This document shows positions 39,474 through 48,862 of a stretch of 64,000 nucleotides of DNA, piece by piece. The stretch spans positions 124,001 through 188,000 of the forward strand of contig CM000692.1 of assembly GCA_000149225.2 (NCBI GenBank), in the 5' to 3' direction. The DNA is from Lachancea kluyveri NRRL Y-12651 (Eukaryota; Ascomycota; Saccharomycetes; Saccharomycetales; Saccharomycetaceae). The notes beneath the pieces were generated by a model. The model was not told where the DNA came from. It saw only the letters and a program-made list of their open reading frames with translations, and did not search any database. The position numbers were made by a program, and so were the translations under genes. Within the stretch, counting starts at the first letter, position 1; each line of letters opens with the position of its first letter.

Positions 39474-39917
39474 TCATTTCTCCTTTCCAACGTCAAAGTC
39501 TGCGTCATCGTCGTCTTCACCGTCGTCCTTTCCCAAACCATCATTTCCCAAAGCTTTTGCAGTTTTTTTGTAGTCAATAACCCTGCCTCTTGTCCGTCTG
39601 CCACCGGTGATGATGTTTGCAGTGTCAATTTCAGCCAAGTCGTCATCTTCTTCATCTTCCTTGGCCATTAAAAGGTCTAGTTTTTCGTCATCGATATCGC
39701 TCTCATTTTCGTTTTCATCATTCTTGGTAGCCTTACCGTCTTCCTGAGTTATTTCTTCATCATACTCATCGTAATTTCTTCTTCTTCTTCTCTTGTTCTT
39801 CTTCTCTTCCTTTTCGTTCGACAGCGTGTGCTTTTTCTCTGATGCCGGCGCTTCTGGTTTTCCTGAAGGTTGTTCATCTTTCTTTTCAATTGACTCAATT
39901 TTATTTTCTTCAGCCAT
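39474..39917 (-). CDS. CHZ1: Histone H2A.Z-H2B chaperone Chz1
   Basis: Encodes 147 residues from the first ATG at 39917 (S. cerevisiae Chz1 153); the frame is open 15 nt further but starts with TTG. The protein is highly charged and disordered. The conserved CHZ motif is present: EIDTANIITGGRRTRGRVIDYKK, in which the acidic segment DDLAEID leads into the histone-binding part. An upstream basic patch KKNKRRRRRNYDEYDEE may be a nuclear signal. Chz1 delivers H2A.Z-H2B dimers to the SWR1 remodeller. Position fits YER030W, divergent from SMB1. Confidence 0.93.
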   Translation of the reverse strand: MAEENKIESIEKKDEQPSGKPEAPASEKKHTLSNEKEEKKNKRRRRRNYDEYDEEITQEDGKATKNDENENESDIDDEKLDLLMAKEDEEDDDLAEIDTANIITGGRRTRGRVIDYKKTAKALGNDGLGKDDGEDDDDADFDVGKEK

Positions 39918-40783
39918 CTTCTGTAGTCTCAAGGGAATATCGCTTTTATTTTTTGTCCTTATTAGCCTGGGAAAGCAGGTGTATATGGCTCTCTAGTTTG
40001 TAGCTTTGATGCAATTTTTGCGAGGAAAAGGGCTATCGCCAGAAATCTCGTAAGATGATAACCGAGGGTAACCACGACCTTCTAAATACCGAGCATCCCA
40101 TTCCTAACTTCCCATAAAGGAGGATCAGAATTTGCAAAGAGAAAACTTGAGGTAAGTGTCTCGGGTACGTTTCGACAAACCTTCCAAGTGTAATGTCGTA
40201 TTTTGCAATGGGACAGATTTTCCCACTTTCACAAAACGTCGTGTAGGGTCCCCACGTCAAACGAGGTGCTTTCAACTACCTCGAAACAACATTTCACGGG
40301 ATAGCGTCTCTCCAACCAGACATTCTATTTCCTTCCAGTTGCTGTATTATAAAGTATCAGGATGCTTTCTTGAGTTACTTGTACCTCTTAAACTGTATCG
40401 TTCTTAAGCGTGTCTCTGTAATCGTTATTTCTCATATAAAGCAGACTACAAAGCTGTGAGTGTGTCAAAAAAACCACGTCAGGCTTAAGAAACTTTGCAT
40501 CCGCAAGTGCACAAACCGGTTCTCGCATCTTCTGTCAAATGCACGTCGATATCAGTTGTGATGTACTCCACGGTATGCGTTTTTATTTCGACCACAGCTT
40601 TCTGGTTCACTGACGTTTTTCGTAAGCTTCGGAAAATTTTCTATCTTGAAAGGAGCGAGTAAGAAACAGAGAAGGAATAGAACAGACAACCTTCCTAACG
40701 GACGACCGCCAGATACAAAAAAGGAAATAGAGATAATACGTCTCTTCACTCCTAATCAACTGACAACTTAACATTAGTACAAC
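39918..40783. other. Divergent CHZ1-SMB1 intergenic region
   Basis: An 866-nt divergent promoter region. It holds a box-C-like GTGATGT followed about 60 nt later by CTGA (near 40556-40614), but without a closing stem, so I do not call a snoRNA. Nothing else stood out. Confidence 0.5.
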
Positions 40784-41287
40784 ATGTCTACAACAGTGTC
40801 TCGGAAGACTAAGCTTGCAGACTTGATCAATTACAGACTGAGGGCTATTACACAAGATGGTCGCGTGTACATCGGCGAACTACTAGCGTTTGACAAGCAT
40901 ATGAACTTGGTGCTGGCAGACTGTACCGAAGAGAGGATCCCGCAAAAGCAAATGAATGCACTAAAGAGCAACGGCACAGGATCTCAGGTAAAACTTGAGA
41001 AGAGAACGCTTGGGCTGGTAATCCTTAGAGGTGAACAAGTACTGACCACGGTTGTGGAAAGCCAGCCACTACTGAGCAAAAAGGACAGGGTTGCATTACA
41101 AGAAAAGCAGAAAAGGCAAATCCAGAATCAGAAGGTCAAGGGAAAAGGTGTTGTTAAGCCTGTTATTTCCAGCACTGCTGGTGGTGCTGTTAGCAAAGCT
41201 GGGTTCATGGGTGCCAACAATAACACAAGCAGTAACAATAGGGGGGCTCGAAAGTTCCAACCACCACCAGGTTTCAGAAGAAGATGA
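40784..41287 (+). CDS. SMB1: Spliceosomal core protein SmB
   Basis: Encodes 167 residues (S. cerevisiae Smb1 196). The Sm fold covers about residues 8 to 100: Sm1 motif RLRAITQDGRVYIGELLAFDKHMNLVLADC and Sm2 motif around LGLVILRGEQVLTTVVE. A basic Lys/Gln-rich tail with GARKFQPPPGFRRR at the end follows. SmB joins the seven-member ring on U1, U2, U4 and U5 RNAs. No intron is needed. Position fits YER029C. Confidence 0.95.
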   Translation: MSTTVSRKTKLADLINYRLRAITQDGRVYIGELLAFDKHMNLVLADCTEERIPQKQMNALKSNGTGSQVKLEKRTLGLVILRGEQVLTTVVESQPLLSKKDRVALQEKQKRQIQNQKVKGKGVVKPVISSTAGGAVSKAGFMGANNNTSSNNRGARKFQPPPGFRRR

Positions 41288-41915
41288 ACGAGCCCCAGAA
41301 ATAGTCACTTATTTCCGCAGAAACAAAATGTGTAACTATTTAATGCTATCAATATTTTTATACTAAGGTAAAACCATGCCCGTTCTGAGAGTACCACCCG
41401 TGCGGATAATCTTTGGTTCTTCCCTCACGCTCGGAACGGGTACGGACGATCTGCAGTGGCTCCGCACATGCTCTTTTGTTTTTGCAAAGCAGAGACCAGC
41501 TGTGGAGACCAAACGAATTTGGGCTGAGATAAGAAGAGAGTAGTTTACGTAGACGCATGCCCCTCCCCCCTGGCTGCCGCAGGACGAGCTTGAGAAGGGA
41601 AGTAAGGACGCTTCCTCTTCGTTATCCCTTTTCTTACCCGTCCAGTCGTCTTGCAGGCTTCTCTGAGGCGTTGGGAGAGAGAGCCCCCGTCCCCAGAAAC
41701 AATTGCCCCGGAAAAAACTGCGCCCACGCCACCTCTTGCGGTGGGGATGTTTTTCCGAGCCTACGGAGAATTCTGGGGAGAAGAGTTTTTCCGGCAACAT
41801 AGTGTGAAAGCAGTTCGAGGTATGTACATATATATATATCCATAAAATACCGGAGCAGTTCTCCAAGACATTCACCGTGAGCCATTTCTTGACGGCTTCT
41901 GCCCCCAGCAAGATA
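41288..41915. promoter_or_regulatory. MIG2/3 promoter with four Rgt1-like sites and a Reb1 site
   Basis: CGGANNA, the Rgt1 site, occurs four times in 85 bp: 41709-41715 (+), 41751-41757 (-), 41764-41770 (+) and 41787-41793 (-). TTACCCG at 41634-41640 is a Reb1-type site. Two SYGGGG cores (near 41742 and 41774) could bind Mig-type repressors. A TATATATAT tract near 41829 is the TATA candidate. In S. cerevisiae MIG2 and MIG3 are induced by glucose through relief of Rgt1. Binding here is inferred. Confidence 0.6.
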
Positions 41916-43073
41916 ATGACCACCACCACTGCAGAACCAATGAGACACAAAAAGATGGAGTATCCGGCTGATAACGACCAAAGACCGTACAAATGTGAGC
42001 TATGTAACAAAGGCTTTCACAGGCTTGAACACAAGAGAAGGCATATACGTACCCACACCGGCGAAAAACCGCACGCCTGCACTTTTCCTGGATGCATGAA
42101 AAGATTTAGTAGAAGTGACGAGTTGAAAAGGCACCTGAGAATCCATACCAATACTTCTAAGAGAAAGACTAGGAAGAGGAGAGCAGATATCTCTAGCGAG
42201 GAGAAGGCCGCATTGGATGGGCCTCAACATCCTGTGATAGTTCACCATTTGCAGCCCCTTGCTGTGCCAGAAACTGCGCAGGTTCAACCAGTATCTGCGA
42301 CTTCGACCACCACTACTATCTACGTGCCCGTCACTATACCCCAGCAGTCTGGAGCACAGACGATCCAGTTCCAACCACAACCACCGATAATCGTCCCCCA
42401 ACCTCCACTACCACCACCACAGGTGTTGCACATGGCACCTGCAACCACACAAAACAATCTGGCTAAGATCACTGCTGCTGCTGCGATGTGTGGTGATCTA
42501 ACTACGATCTCTTCTTCTTCCTCGTTGATATCGAGTGATACCTCGATATCCTCTACCTTTTCCAAGGGCAACAATACGGCCACATCCAACAGTCTATCAA
42601 ACTCTCCGAGCATGGCTCCCCAGGATACTATGCCTTCAAAGAAATTTACTAAATCCCTGTTTAACGCTTTAAGCTCGCTACAAGGTATGACGCCATTGAA
42701 CAGAAATATTTCCAGAATTCCTTCTCCGGTGCCAAAAAGCACTTCGTTTACCGATCTGAGAAGTGGATCCTCTACTACCAGCTGTATGTCGTTAAGCTCC
42801 TTGCTGAACAACGAGAAGGACGAAGTAGCTTATGTTTCGAATAGTATCACTCTTTCGGATGACTCGGGAAAGACTTTAAAGAGACTGAAGCCGGTTGGTA
42901 GGCAAAGGTCGAGAGCCACATTCGACATCTCGGGTTGTGATGATGACAGTGATGCTGGTGATTTACTTGCCAGTCCTGTAGATGTGAAACTACCACCACT
43001 AAGGAATATGCTACAGGGTATTGACTCGTTTAAGGACAATACAGTTTCTGGCGCTTCCTCTCCGGGATTATGA
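41916..43073 (+). CDS. MIG2: C2H2 zinc-finger glucose repressor Mig2/Mig3
   Basis: Encodes 385 residues from the first ATG at 41916 (Mig2 382, Mig3 394); 39 nt upstream are open but begin with GTG. Two Mig-type zinc fingers lie near the N-terminus: C27-C30-H43-H47 and C55-C60-H73-H77, with the linker [10 protein letters not shown] and a basic RKTRKRR after. The rest is Ser/Thr/Pro-rich, with a conserved-looking patch [18 protein letters not shown] and the end [16 protein letters not shown], which parallels the Mig2 end VKLPPVRNLLKQID. In the family these nuclear repressors bind GC-rich sites in glucose-repressed promoters. It corresponds to YGL209W and YER028C. Confidence 0.92.
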   Translation: MTTTTAEPMRHKKMEYPADNDQRPYKCELCNKGFHRLEHKRRHIRTHTGEKPHACTFPGCMKRFSRSDELKRHLRIHTNTSKRKTRKRRADISSEEKAALDGPQHPVIVHHLQPLAVPETAQVQPVSATSTTTTIYVPVTIPQQSGAQTIQFQPQPPIIVPQPPLPPPQVLHMAPATTQNNLAKITAAAAMCGDLTTISSSSSLISSDTSISSTFSKGNNTATSNSLSNSPSMAPQDTMPSKKFTKSLFNALSSLQGMTPLNRNISRIPSPVPKSTSFTDLRSGSSTTSCMSLSSLLNNEKDEVAYVSNSITLSDDSGKTLKRLKPVGRQRSRATFDISGCDDDSDAGDLLASPVDVKLPPLRNMLQGIDSFKDNTVSGASSPGL

Positions 43074-43680
43074 AACATTAATGACGCATGCACGTACACA
43101 TATCAGGGATATTGATAGAATATTATATAGATTTTGATTAGAAGAAAAAAAATAAAGTAAAAGGGAGAAAAATGACTAGTTGAGCATAAATGACTCGATT
43201 GTCTGCCCTATGGAGTCCATAACTCGTATAAGTTTAAAGCTAAGCACAAATCCCTTGAACGGTTCGGTTGGTGTGACTTTGAGTAAGAGCTTCAAGTTCA
43301 AGATAAGTCTGCTTGGTTATTGTATCTACGTTCAAAGTTTTGCTTGGATTTGTGAAATCGGCTTTTATAGTCGAAGGGCCCCAATGGTTTTCCAAGGTAG
43401 GTACACATTATACATAGATTCATAGTACCCAATTTAAGACTTTTTTTTAGATGAGGGGAGATTGAACCTCGTAGGGCCCTAGGATGTCCTCTTTACTCAC
43501 GATATAGAACACTCATTTAACCTTTTTTTTTTTTGACTAAGAGTATAGCATCGTTTCCATTATCCAGATACTATAGTCTGTACGTATAAAATGATCCTCC
43601 TTTCTCTCAAAAACAACCCAATTGACCAACTTGTTTGCCTCTTTATAATTAACAGCCGAACGACACCTTATAACAGACAC
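43074..43680. other. MIG2/3-SIP2 intergenic region
   Basis: Contains the MIG 3' end and the SIP2/GAL83 promoter, with TATAAAA at 43585-43591 about 90 nt before the proposed ATG at 43681. A sequence near 43450-43465 resembles a tRNA T-loop on the minus strand, but its stem does not pair. No gene called. Confidence 0.55.
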
Positions 43681-44128
43681 ATGGGCAACACACCTAGCCA
43701 TCATCCCAAGCCTAGAAAAGATAACATGCTCGAAAACACTAAAGATGTATCTATGTTAGATGTCTCAGAAGCTGCTGAAGGTTCAAACAACAGTAGGGCA
43801 AATTCGTTGACTCAAAACCTCTCTCAAATGAACATTAGCGATGGTGACGATCTTGCCCCACCGGCTTTGGTGAAAAGAAAGTCGACACTTATTTTTACGG
43901 ATGAGGATGATTCACCAAGGCATGAAGAAAACGCTACCCGGCATGCAGATTCCGATGATGAAGATCGTATAATCCCTGACGAGGAAACCGCAGGGTCCTC
44001 TACTTCGTCCTCCTGTGGATCTATGGCTAGCCAAGAACAACGGGGGCAACGGCAAGAGCACCAAAATTCTCAACCTCAGCAACAAGAATATGGTCAGCAG
44101 GCTGCTAAGCAACAACAACAACAACTGC

Positions 44129-44162
<34 letters not shown>

Positions 44163-45102
44163 GCAACCACAACAACAACAACCACAACAAACTTCCTCCG
44201 CTTCTAGTACCTTATCTCTTGTGCCAGTAGAAATTACCTGGCAACAAGGTGGTAATAAGGTGTATGTCACGGGGTCCTTTACCGGCTGGCGAAAAATGAT
44301 TGGGCTTATTCCGGTTCCCAATCAACCTGGTATGTTTCATATTAAGCTTCAATTGCCACCCGGTACTCACAGGTTTAGATTTATAGTCGACAATGAACTA
44401 AGATTTAGTGATTATTTACCCACTGCGACTGATCAAATGGGTAACTTTGTTAATTACATGGAGATTGTACCTCCACAACCTTCTCACCAAGTTTCCGAGC
44501 CACAGGAAGCACAGCAACAGGAACATGAACAGCAGCAACAGGAACAACCACAACCACAACCACAACACGATCAACAACAGCAACAGCAACAACAATATCA
44601 AAAACCAGAACCACAAATCAAGTACAAAGCAAGTGGTTCTTCAGCACCAACAAGTGCGCGCTCTACTCTGGCTTTACAGATTGAAGAAGATCCAGATGAC
44701 ATGGGTAACGGTTATACTCGTTTCCATGAGGAGATCCAATCGGGACCTAAGTATGAGTTCACCCAGGATATTCCAGCAGTATTCACAGATCCATCTGTCA
44801 TGGAACAATACTATTTAACACTGGACCAACAACAAAACAACCAACAAAGTTTATCCTGGTTAACACCACCTCAATTGCCACCACATTTGGAAAATGTTAT
44901 TTTGAACAACTACTCTGCAAACTCAGCACAGGCCGAGGAATCTGGTGGTGAAAATAACTCGGGTGCCCTACCCATCCCAAACCATGTTGTTTTGAATCAT
45001 TTGGCTACCAGTAGCATTAAGCACAATACCTTATGTGTGGCCAGTATTGTAAGGTACAAAAGCAAGTATGCTACCCAAATCTTGTATGCTCCCTTGCAAT
45101 GA
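43681..45102 (+). CDS. SIP2: Snf1 kinase beta subunit (Sip2/Gal83)
   Basis: Encodes 473 residues from the ATG at 43681 (Sip2 and Gal83 are about 415). I chose it because it yields MGNTPSHH, an N-myristoylation sequence like Sip2 (MGTTTSH). An in-frame ATG at 43591 lies inside the TATAAAA and would bury the Gly. VSMLDVSEAAEG follows, recalling the Gal83 N-terminus. A CBM48 glycogen-binding domain starts near residue 181 (PVEITWQQGGNKVYVTGSFTGW to QMGNFVNYMEI), and the ASC domain ends the protein (GALPIPNHVVLNHL, SIKHNTLCVASIVRYK). Two Gln-rich tracts flank the CBM. The subunit bridges kinase and gamma subunit and sets Snf1 location. Corresponds to YGL208W and YER027C. Confidence 0.93.
44109..44190 (+). 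repeat. CAA tract in the Snf1 beta subunit gene
   Basis: An almost pure run of CAA codons with a few CAG, CTG and CCA encodes a Gln-rich segment just before the CBM48 domain. Confidence 0.9.
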
Positions 45103-45408
45103 TTATACACCTCCTATTTAACAAGAATTCCGTGTGTACAGCAATATAGAATAGATAATATAGAGCACCAATAGAATCAGGAGGGGCTGGGGAAGCAGTT
45201 TTACAGATTTTTAAAACTAATATAATAGCCTAGGTCAATCATGTTGATATCATTATTGACGTGGTGTTACCCGCATATTACTGTCGCTTCCACCTTTTTG
45301 CAGAACGAAAAATTAATTCCAGCGAAACGCGTTGATTTCCTGCTTCATACTAGGTGGCAAAGGTTATTACTTTAATAGCTTGGTTTAGAAAGAAGGCAGG
45401 TTTTGAAG
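45103..45408. promoter_or_regulatory. SPT16 promoter with Reb1 and PACE sites
   Basis: TTACCCG at 45267-45273 is a Reb1-type site. GGTGGCAAA at 45353-45361 is an exact proteasome-associated control element, the Rpn4 target, 48 nt before the SPT16 ATG. Rpn4 binding is inferred from the 9-base match alone. Confidence 0.45.
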
Positions 45409-48400
45409 ATGAGTGAATTGGATATAGATTTCCAAACATTTCAAAAGAGGTTAACATCTTTACATACACAGTATCCAAAGTTTGCGAATTCTCCAAATTC
45501 ACTTCTTTTCGTTTTGGGTTCTAGCGATGAAGAAAATCCCTATCAAAAGACAACGATATTGCACAATTGGTTACTTGGATATGAGTTCCCAGCAACATTG
45601 ATTGCTGTGATTCCCGAAAAAGTTATTATTATTACGAGTGCTGCCAAGGCTAGGCATTTGACTTCAGCTATTGATTTGTTCAAAGATTCTGAAGTTAAAC
45701 TAGAGCTGTGGCAAAGAAACAACAAGGATCCAGAACACAACAAGAAGCTTTTTTTGGATGTTATCGAGTTGCTTAAAAATGCTGGTAAGACTGTTGGGAT
45801 ACCTCAAAGAGATTCATATCAAGGTAAGTTCATGACTGAATGGACCCCACTGTGGGAAGATACTGTCAAGTCTGAAAATTTAAACATCGTTGATGTTTCT
45901 CCAGGCTTGTCCGCTGTCTGGGAAGTGAAAGACAAAAAAGAGGTCTCCTTGTTGAAAGTATCTAGTAAGGGTTCAGACAAATTCATGAGTCTCCTATCTG
46001 ATGAAATGGTCCGTGCTGTTGATGAAGAATTGAAAATTACCAACGCTAAGCTATCTGACAAAATTGAAAACAAAATTGATGATAGCAGATTTCAGAAAAA
46101 GCTTTCTGCGGAATTGTCTCCATTATGCCCACAGGGAGATAGTTTTGATATCAATTTTTTGGACTGGGCTTACTCTCCAATTATTCAGTCTGGTGCTAAA
46201 TTTGACTTGAAAGTTTCGGCTCGCTCCAATAACGACCAACTACATGGTAACGGATGCATCCTAGCTTCGTGTGGTATTCGTTATAAGAATTACTGTTCTA
46301 ATGTTACTAGAACTTTTTTAATCGATCCCTCCGATGAAATGGCTGCCAACTACGATTTCCTGTTAACTGTGCAAAATGAGCTGATCAACAACTTTTTGAA
46401 GGTTGGGAACACTCCAAAACAAGTTTATGATTCCGTCATTGAATACATAACCAAGAACAAGCCAGAGTTGGTACCAGGTTTGACTAAAAACGTTGGCTCC
46501 TTGATTGGTTTGGAGTTTAGAGATTCTCAGTTCATTCTAAACGCAAAGAATGATCACCGTAAGGTTTCTCCTGGTGATTGTTTTAACATTTCTTTAGGCT
46601 TTAGCAATTTGAAAGATTCCAATACCGGTACAGTATATGCTTTGCAAATTGCAGACACTGTACAGCTAGACAGTACTGATGGCAAGCCATCAGTATTGAC
46701 AACTTACACAAAATCTAAAGCACAAGTTTCCTTTTATTTCAATGCAGAAGATGTGGAACAAGACACCAAGGTTAAAAGTGAAAAGTCCAAACCTCTAAAT
46801 GCAGCACCAAAGTCGGATGCTAATTCTAAGATTTTGAGAACTAAACTTCGTGGTGAATCTCGTGCTGATAATAGCGATAACCAAAAGGAACAAATTCGCA
46901 AAGACAATCAAAAGAAACTGCATGATCGTTTACAAAAAGATGGTTTGTTAAGATATAATGCTGAAGACGCCGGCAACACTGACCAGAAGCCACAACACCA
47001 TTTCAAAAAGTATGAATCCTACGTTCGTGAGACCCAGCTTCCAAACAACGTACGCGATCTTAAGATCCATGTTGACTGGAAAAATCAGACCATCATTTTA
47101 CCAATTTATGGTAGACCCGTTCCTTTCCACATCAACTCCTATAAGAATGGTTCCAAGAACGAAGAAGGCGAATATACCTACTTGAGATTGAACTTTCACT
47201 CACCAGGTGCCGGTGGTGTTTCAAAGAAAACTGAGGAATCTCCTTACGAGGATTCTCCAGATAACCAATTTGTTCGTTCTATCACATTGAGATCAAAAGA
47301 CGGTGATCGTATGAGCGATGCTTTCAAACAAATTACAGATCTTAAGAAAGAGGCCACCAAAAGGGATCAAGAACGTAAAGCTTTAGCTGATGTGGTTCAA
47401 CAAGACAGATTAATTGAAAATAGATCCGGTAGAACGAAAAGGTTGGACCAAATCTTTGTTAGACCAAGTCCTGACACTAAGCGTGTTCCGGGTACCGTAT
47501 TTATCCATGAGAATGGTATCAGGTATCAGTCACCATTAAAGAGTGATAGTAGAATTGACGTTTTGTTCTCAAACATCAAAAACTTGTTTTTCCAATCCTG
47601 TAAAGGCGAGTTGATTGTGATAATTCATATTCACTTAAAGAATCCAATATTAATGGGTAAGAAGAAAATTCAGGATGTTCAATTCTATCGTGAAGCTTCC
47701 GATATGTCTGTTGATGAAACCGGTACAGGTAGGCGGTCACAGATGAAATTTAGAAGATACGGTGACGAGGATGAACTAGAACAAGAACAAGAGGAAAGAA
47801 GAAAACGAGCTGCTTTAGATAAGGAATTCAGGTATTTTGCTGAGGCTATTGCAGAAGCCTCTGACGGGTTGGTGGATGTCGACTCTCCGTTCAGAGACTT
47901 GGGTTTTCAAGGTGTTCCAAGTAGATCGGCTGTTTTCTGTATGCCAACAAGAGACTGTTTGGTGCAATTGGTTGAACCTCCTTTTCTTGTTATTAACTTA
48001 AACGAAGTGGAAATCAGTATATTAGAAAGAGTGCAATTCGGTTTGAAAAATTTCGATATGGTGTTCGTTTTTAAAGATTTCGCAAAATCGGTTGTCCATA
48101 TCAACACGATTGCTATTGAGGAACTCGAAATCTTGAAATCTTGGTTAACCGATGTCGACATTCCTTACACTGTTTCTACAATTAACTTAAACTGGTCCAC
48201 CATTATGAAGTCCCTGCAAGAAAACCCTCACCAGTTCTTCTTGGATGGCGGCTGGTCCTTTTTGGCTACTGGTTCGGATGATGAAATGTCTGACTTTAGC
48301 GAAGAGGAAATCAGTGAATATGAGGCATCTGAAGATGATCCTTCTGATGAAAGCGCCTACTCTGATCAAGATGATTATTCTGAGGAAGACAAATTTAGTG

Positions 48401-48513
48401 ACGAAGGTAGCGAAGACCTTAGCGGTGAAGATAGTGAAGAGGATGGTGATGATTGGGATGAGTTGGAAAGGAAAGCAGCTAAAGCCGACCGTGGCAGCAG
48501 ATTTGTGGAGTAG
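45409..48513 (+). CDS. SPT16: FACT histone chaperone subunit Spt16
   Basis: Encodes 1034 residues from the ATG at 45409 (S. cerevisiae Spt16 1035); two codons upstream are open but start with TTG. The N-terminal domain (residues 1 to about 450) has the aminopeptidase fold without catalytic metal ligands. The dimerisation domain (about 470-640), the middle domain with tandem PH folds (about 670-950) and a very acidic Glu/Asp/Ser tail (about 965-1020) follow in order. FACT (Spt16, Pob3, with Nhp6) opens and rebuilds nucleosomes during transcription and replication. Position fits YGL207W. Confidence 0.97.
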   Translation: MSELDIDFQTFQKRLTSLHTQYPKFANSPNSLLFVLGSSDEENPYQKTTILHNWLLGYEFPATLIAVIPEKVIIITSAAKARHLTSAIDLFKDSEVKLELWQRNNKDPEHNKKLFLDVIELLKNAGKTVGIPQRDSYQGKFMTEWTPLWEDTVKSENLNIVDVSPGLSAVWEVKDKKEVSLLKVSSKGSDKFMSLLSDEMVRAVDEELKITNAKLSDKIENKIDDSRFQKKLSAELSPLCPQGDSFDINFLDWAYSPIIQSGAKFDLKVSARSNNDQLHGNGCILASCGIRYKNYCSNVTRTFLIDPSDEMAANYDFLLTVQNELINNFLKVGNTPKQVYDSVIEYITKNKPELVPGLTKNVGSLIGLEFRDSQFILNAKNDHRKVSPGDCFNISLGFSNLKDSNTGTVYALQIADTVQLDSTDGKPSVLTTYTKSKAQVSFYFNAEDVEQDTKVKSEKSKPLNAAPKSDANSKILRTKLRGESRADNSDNQKEQIRKDNQKKLHDRLQKDGLLRYNAEDAGNTDQKPQHHFKKYESYVRETQLPNNVRDLKIHVDWKNQTIILPIYGRPVPFHINSYKNGSKNEEGEYTYLRLNFHSPGAGGVSKKTEESPYEDSPDNQFVRSITLRSKDGDRMSDAFKQITDLKKEATKRDQERKALADVVQQDRLIENRSGRTKRLDQIFVRPSPDTKRVPGTVFIHENGIRYQSPLKSDSRIDVLFSNIKNLFFQSCKGELIVIIHIHLKNPILMGKKKIQDVQFYREASDMSVDETGTGRRSQMKFRRYGDEDELEQEQEERRKRAALDKEFRYFAEAIAEASDGLVDVDSPFRDLGFQGVPSRSAVFCMPTRDCLVQLVEPPFLVINLNEVEISILERVQFGLKNFDMVFVFKDFAKSVVHINTIAIEELEILKSWLTDVDIPYTVSTINLNWSTIMKSLQENPHQFFLDGGWSFLATGSDDEMSDFSEEEISEYEASEDDPSDESAYSDQDDYSEEDKFSDEGSEDLSGEDSEEDGDDWDELERKAAKADRGSRFVE

Positions 48514-48862
48514 AAAACACTGTTTTCGGTCTGACATTTGTATAATTTTAATTAAACTTAAAAGAAAAAAAAAGGTAGCGATATGTGTATCTGCTCTTAA
48601 AATGATCACCAATGATATTTTTCAACTGATGCTTAAAAATAAAGACGTTGAATGGGAATGTTAGACAACTTTATTTTACTATATACTTAAGTTTTAAAAC
48701 GCATCAATATAGATAAAACATGTCAATAAAACTAGAAAAAATAAGGAAAACTGAAGAGAAAGATAAATATGTTACAGTTCTGGCTAGTTTCCTCGCTGCT
48801 CAGATAAAAAAAAAGAGAGAAAAAAGAACAATAAAATTTAAGTCATTAGTGATTCCCTCAAA
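48514..48862. other. Convergent SPT16-CHC1 region
   Basis: A 349-nt A/T-rich 3' region between convergent stops. Nothing beyond 3'-end signals was seen. Confidence 0.5.

Noticed and set aside
40550-40616. Box C/D snoRNA candidate upstream of SMB1
   Set aside because: Box C is imperfect and the ends do not form a closing stem.
43448-43475. Minus-strand T-loop-like TTCAATC suggesting a tRNA
   Set aside because: Only two of five T-stem positions pair by Watson-Crick rules, and no A box or polymerase III terminator is present.
43591-43680. Upstream in-frame ATG for SIP2/GAL83
   Set aside because: It overlaps the TATAAAA sequence and would hide the myristoylation start MGNTPS.
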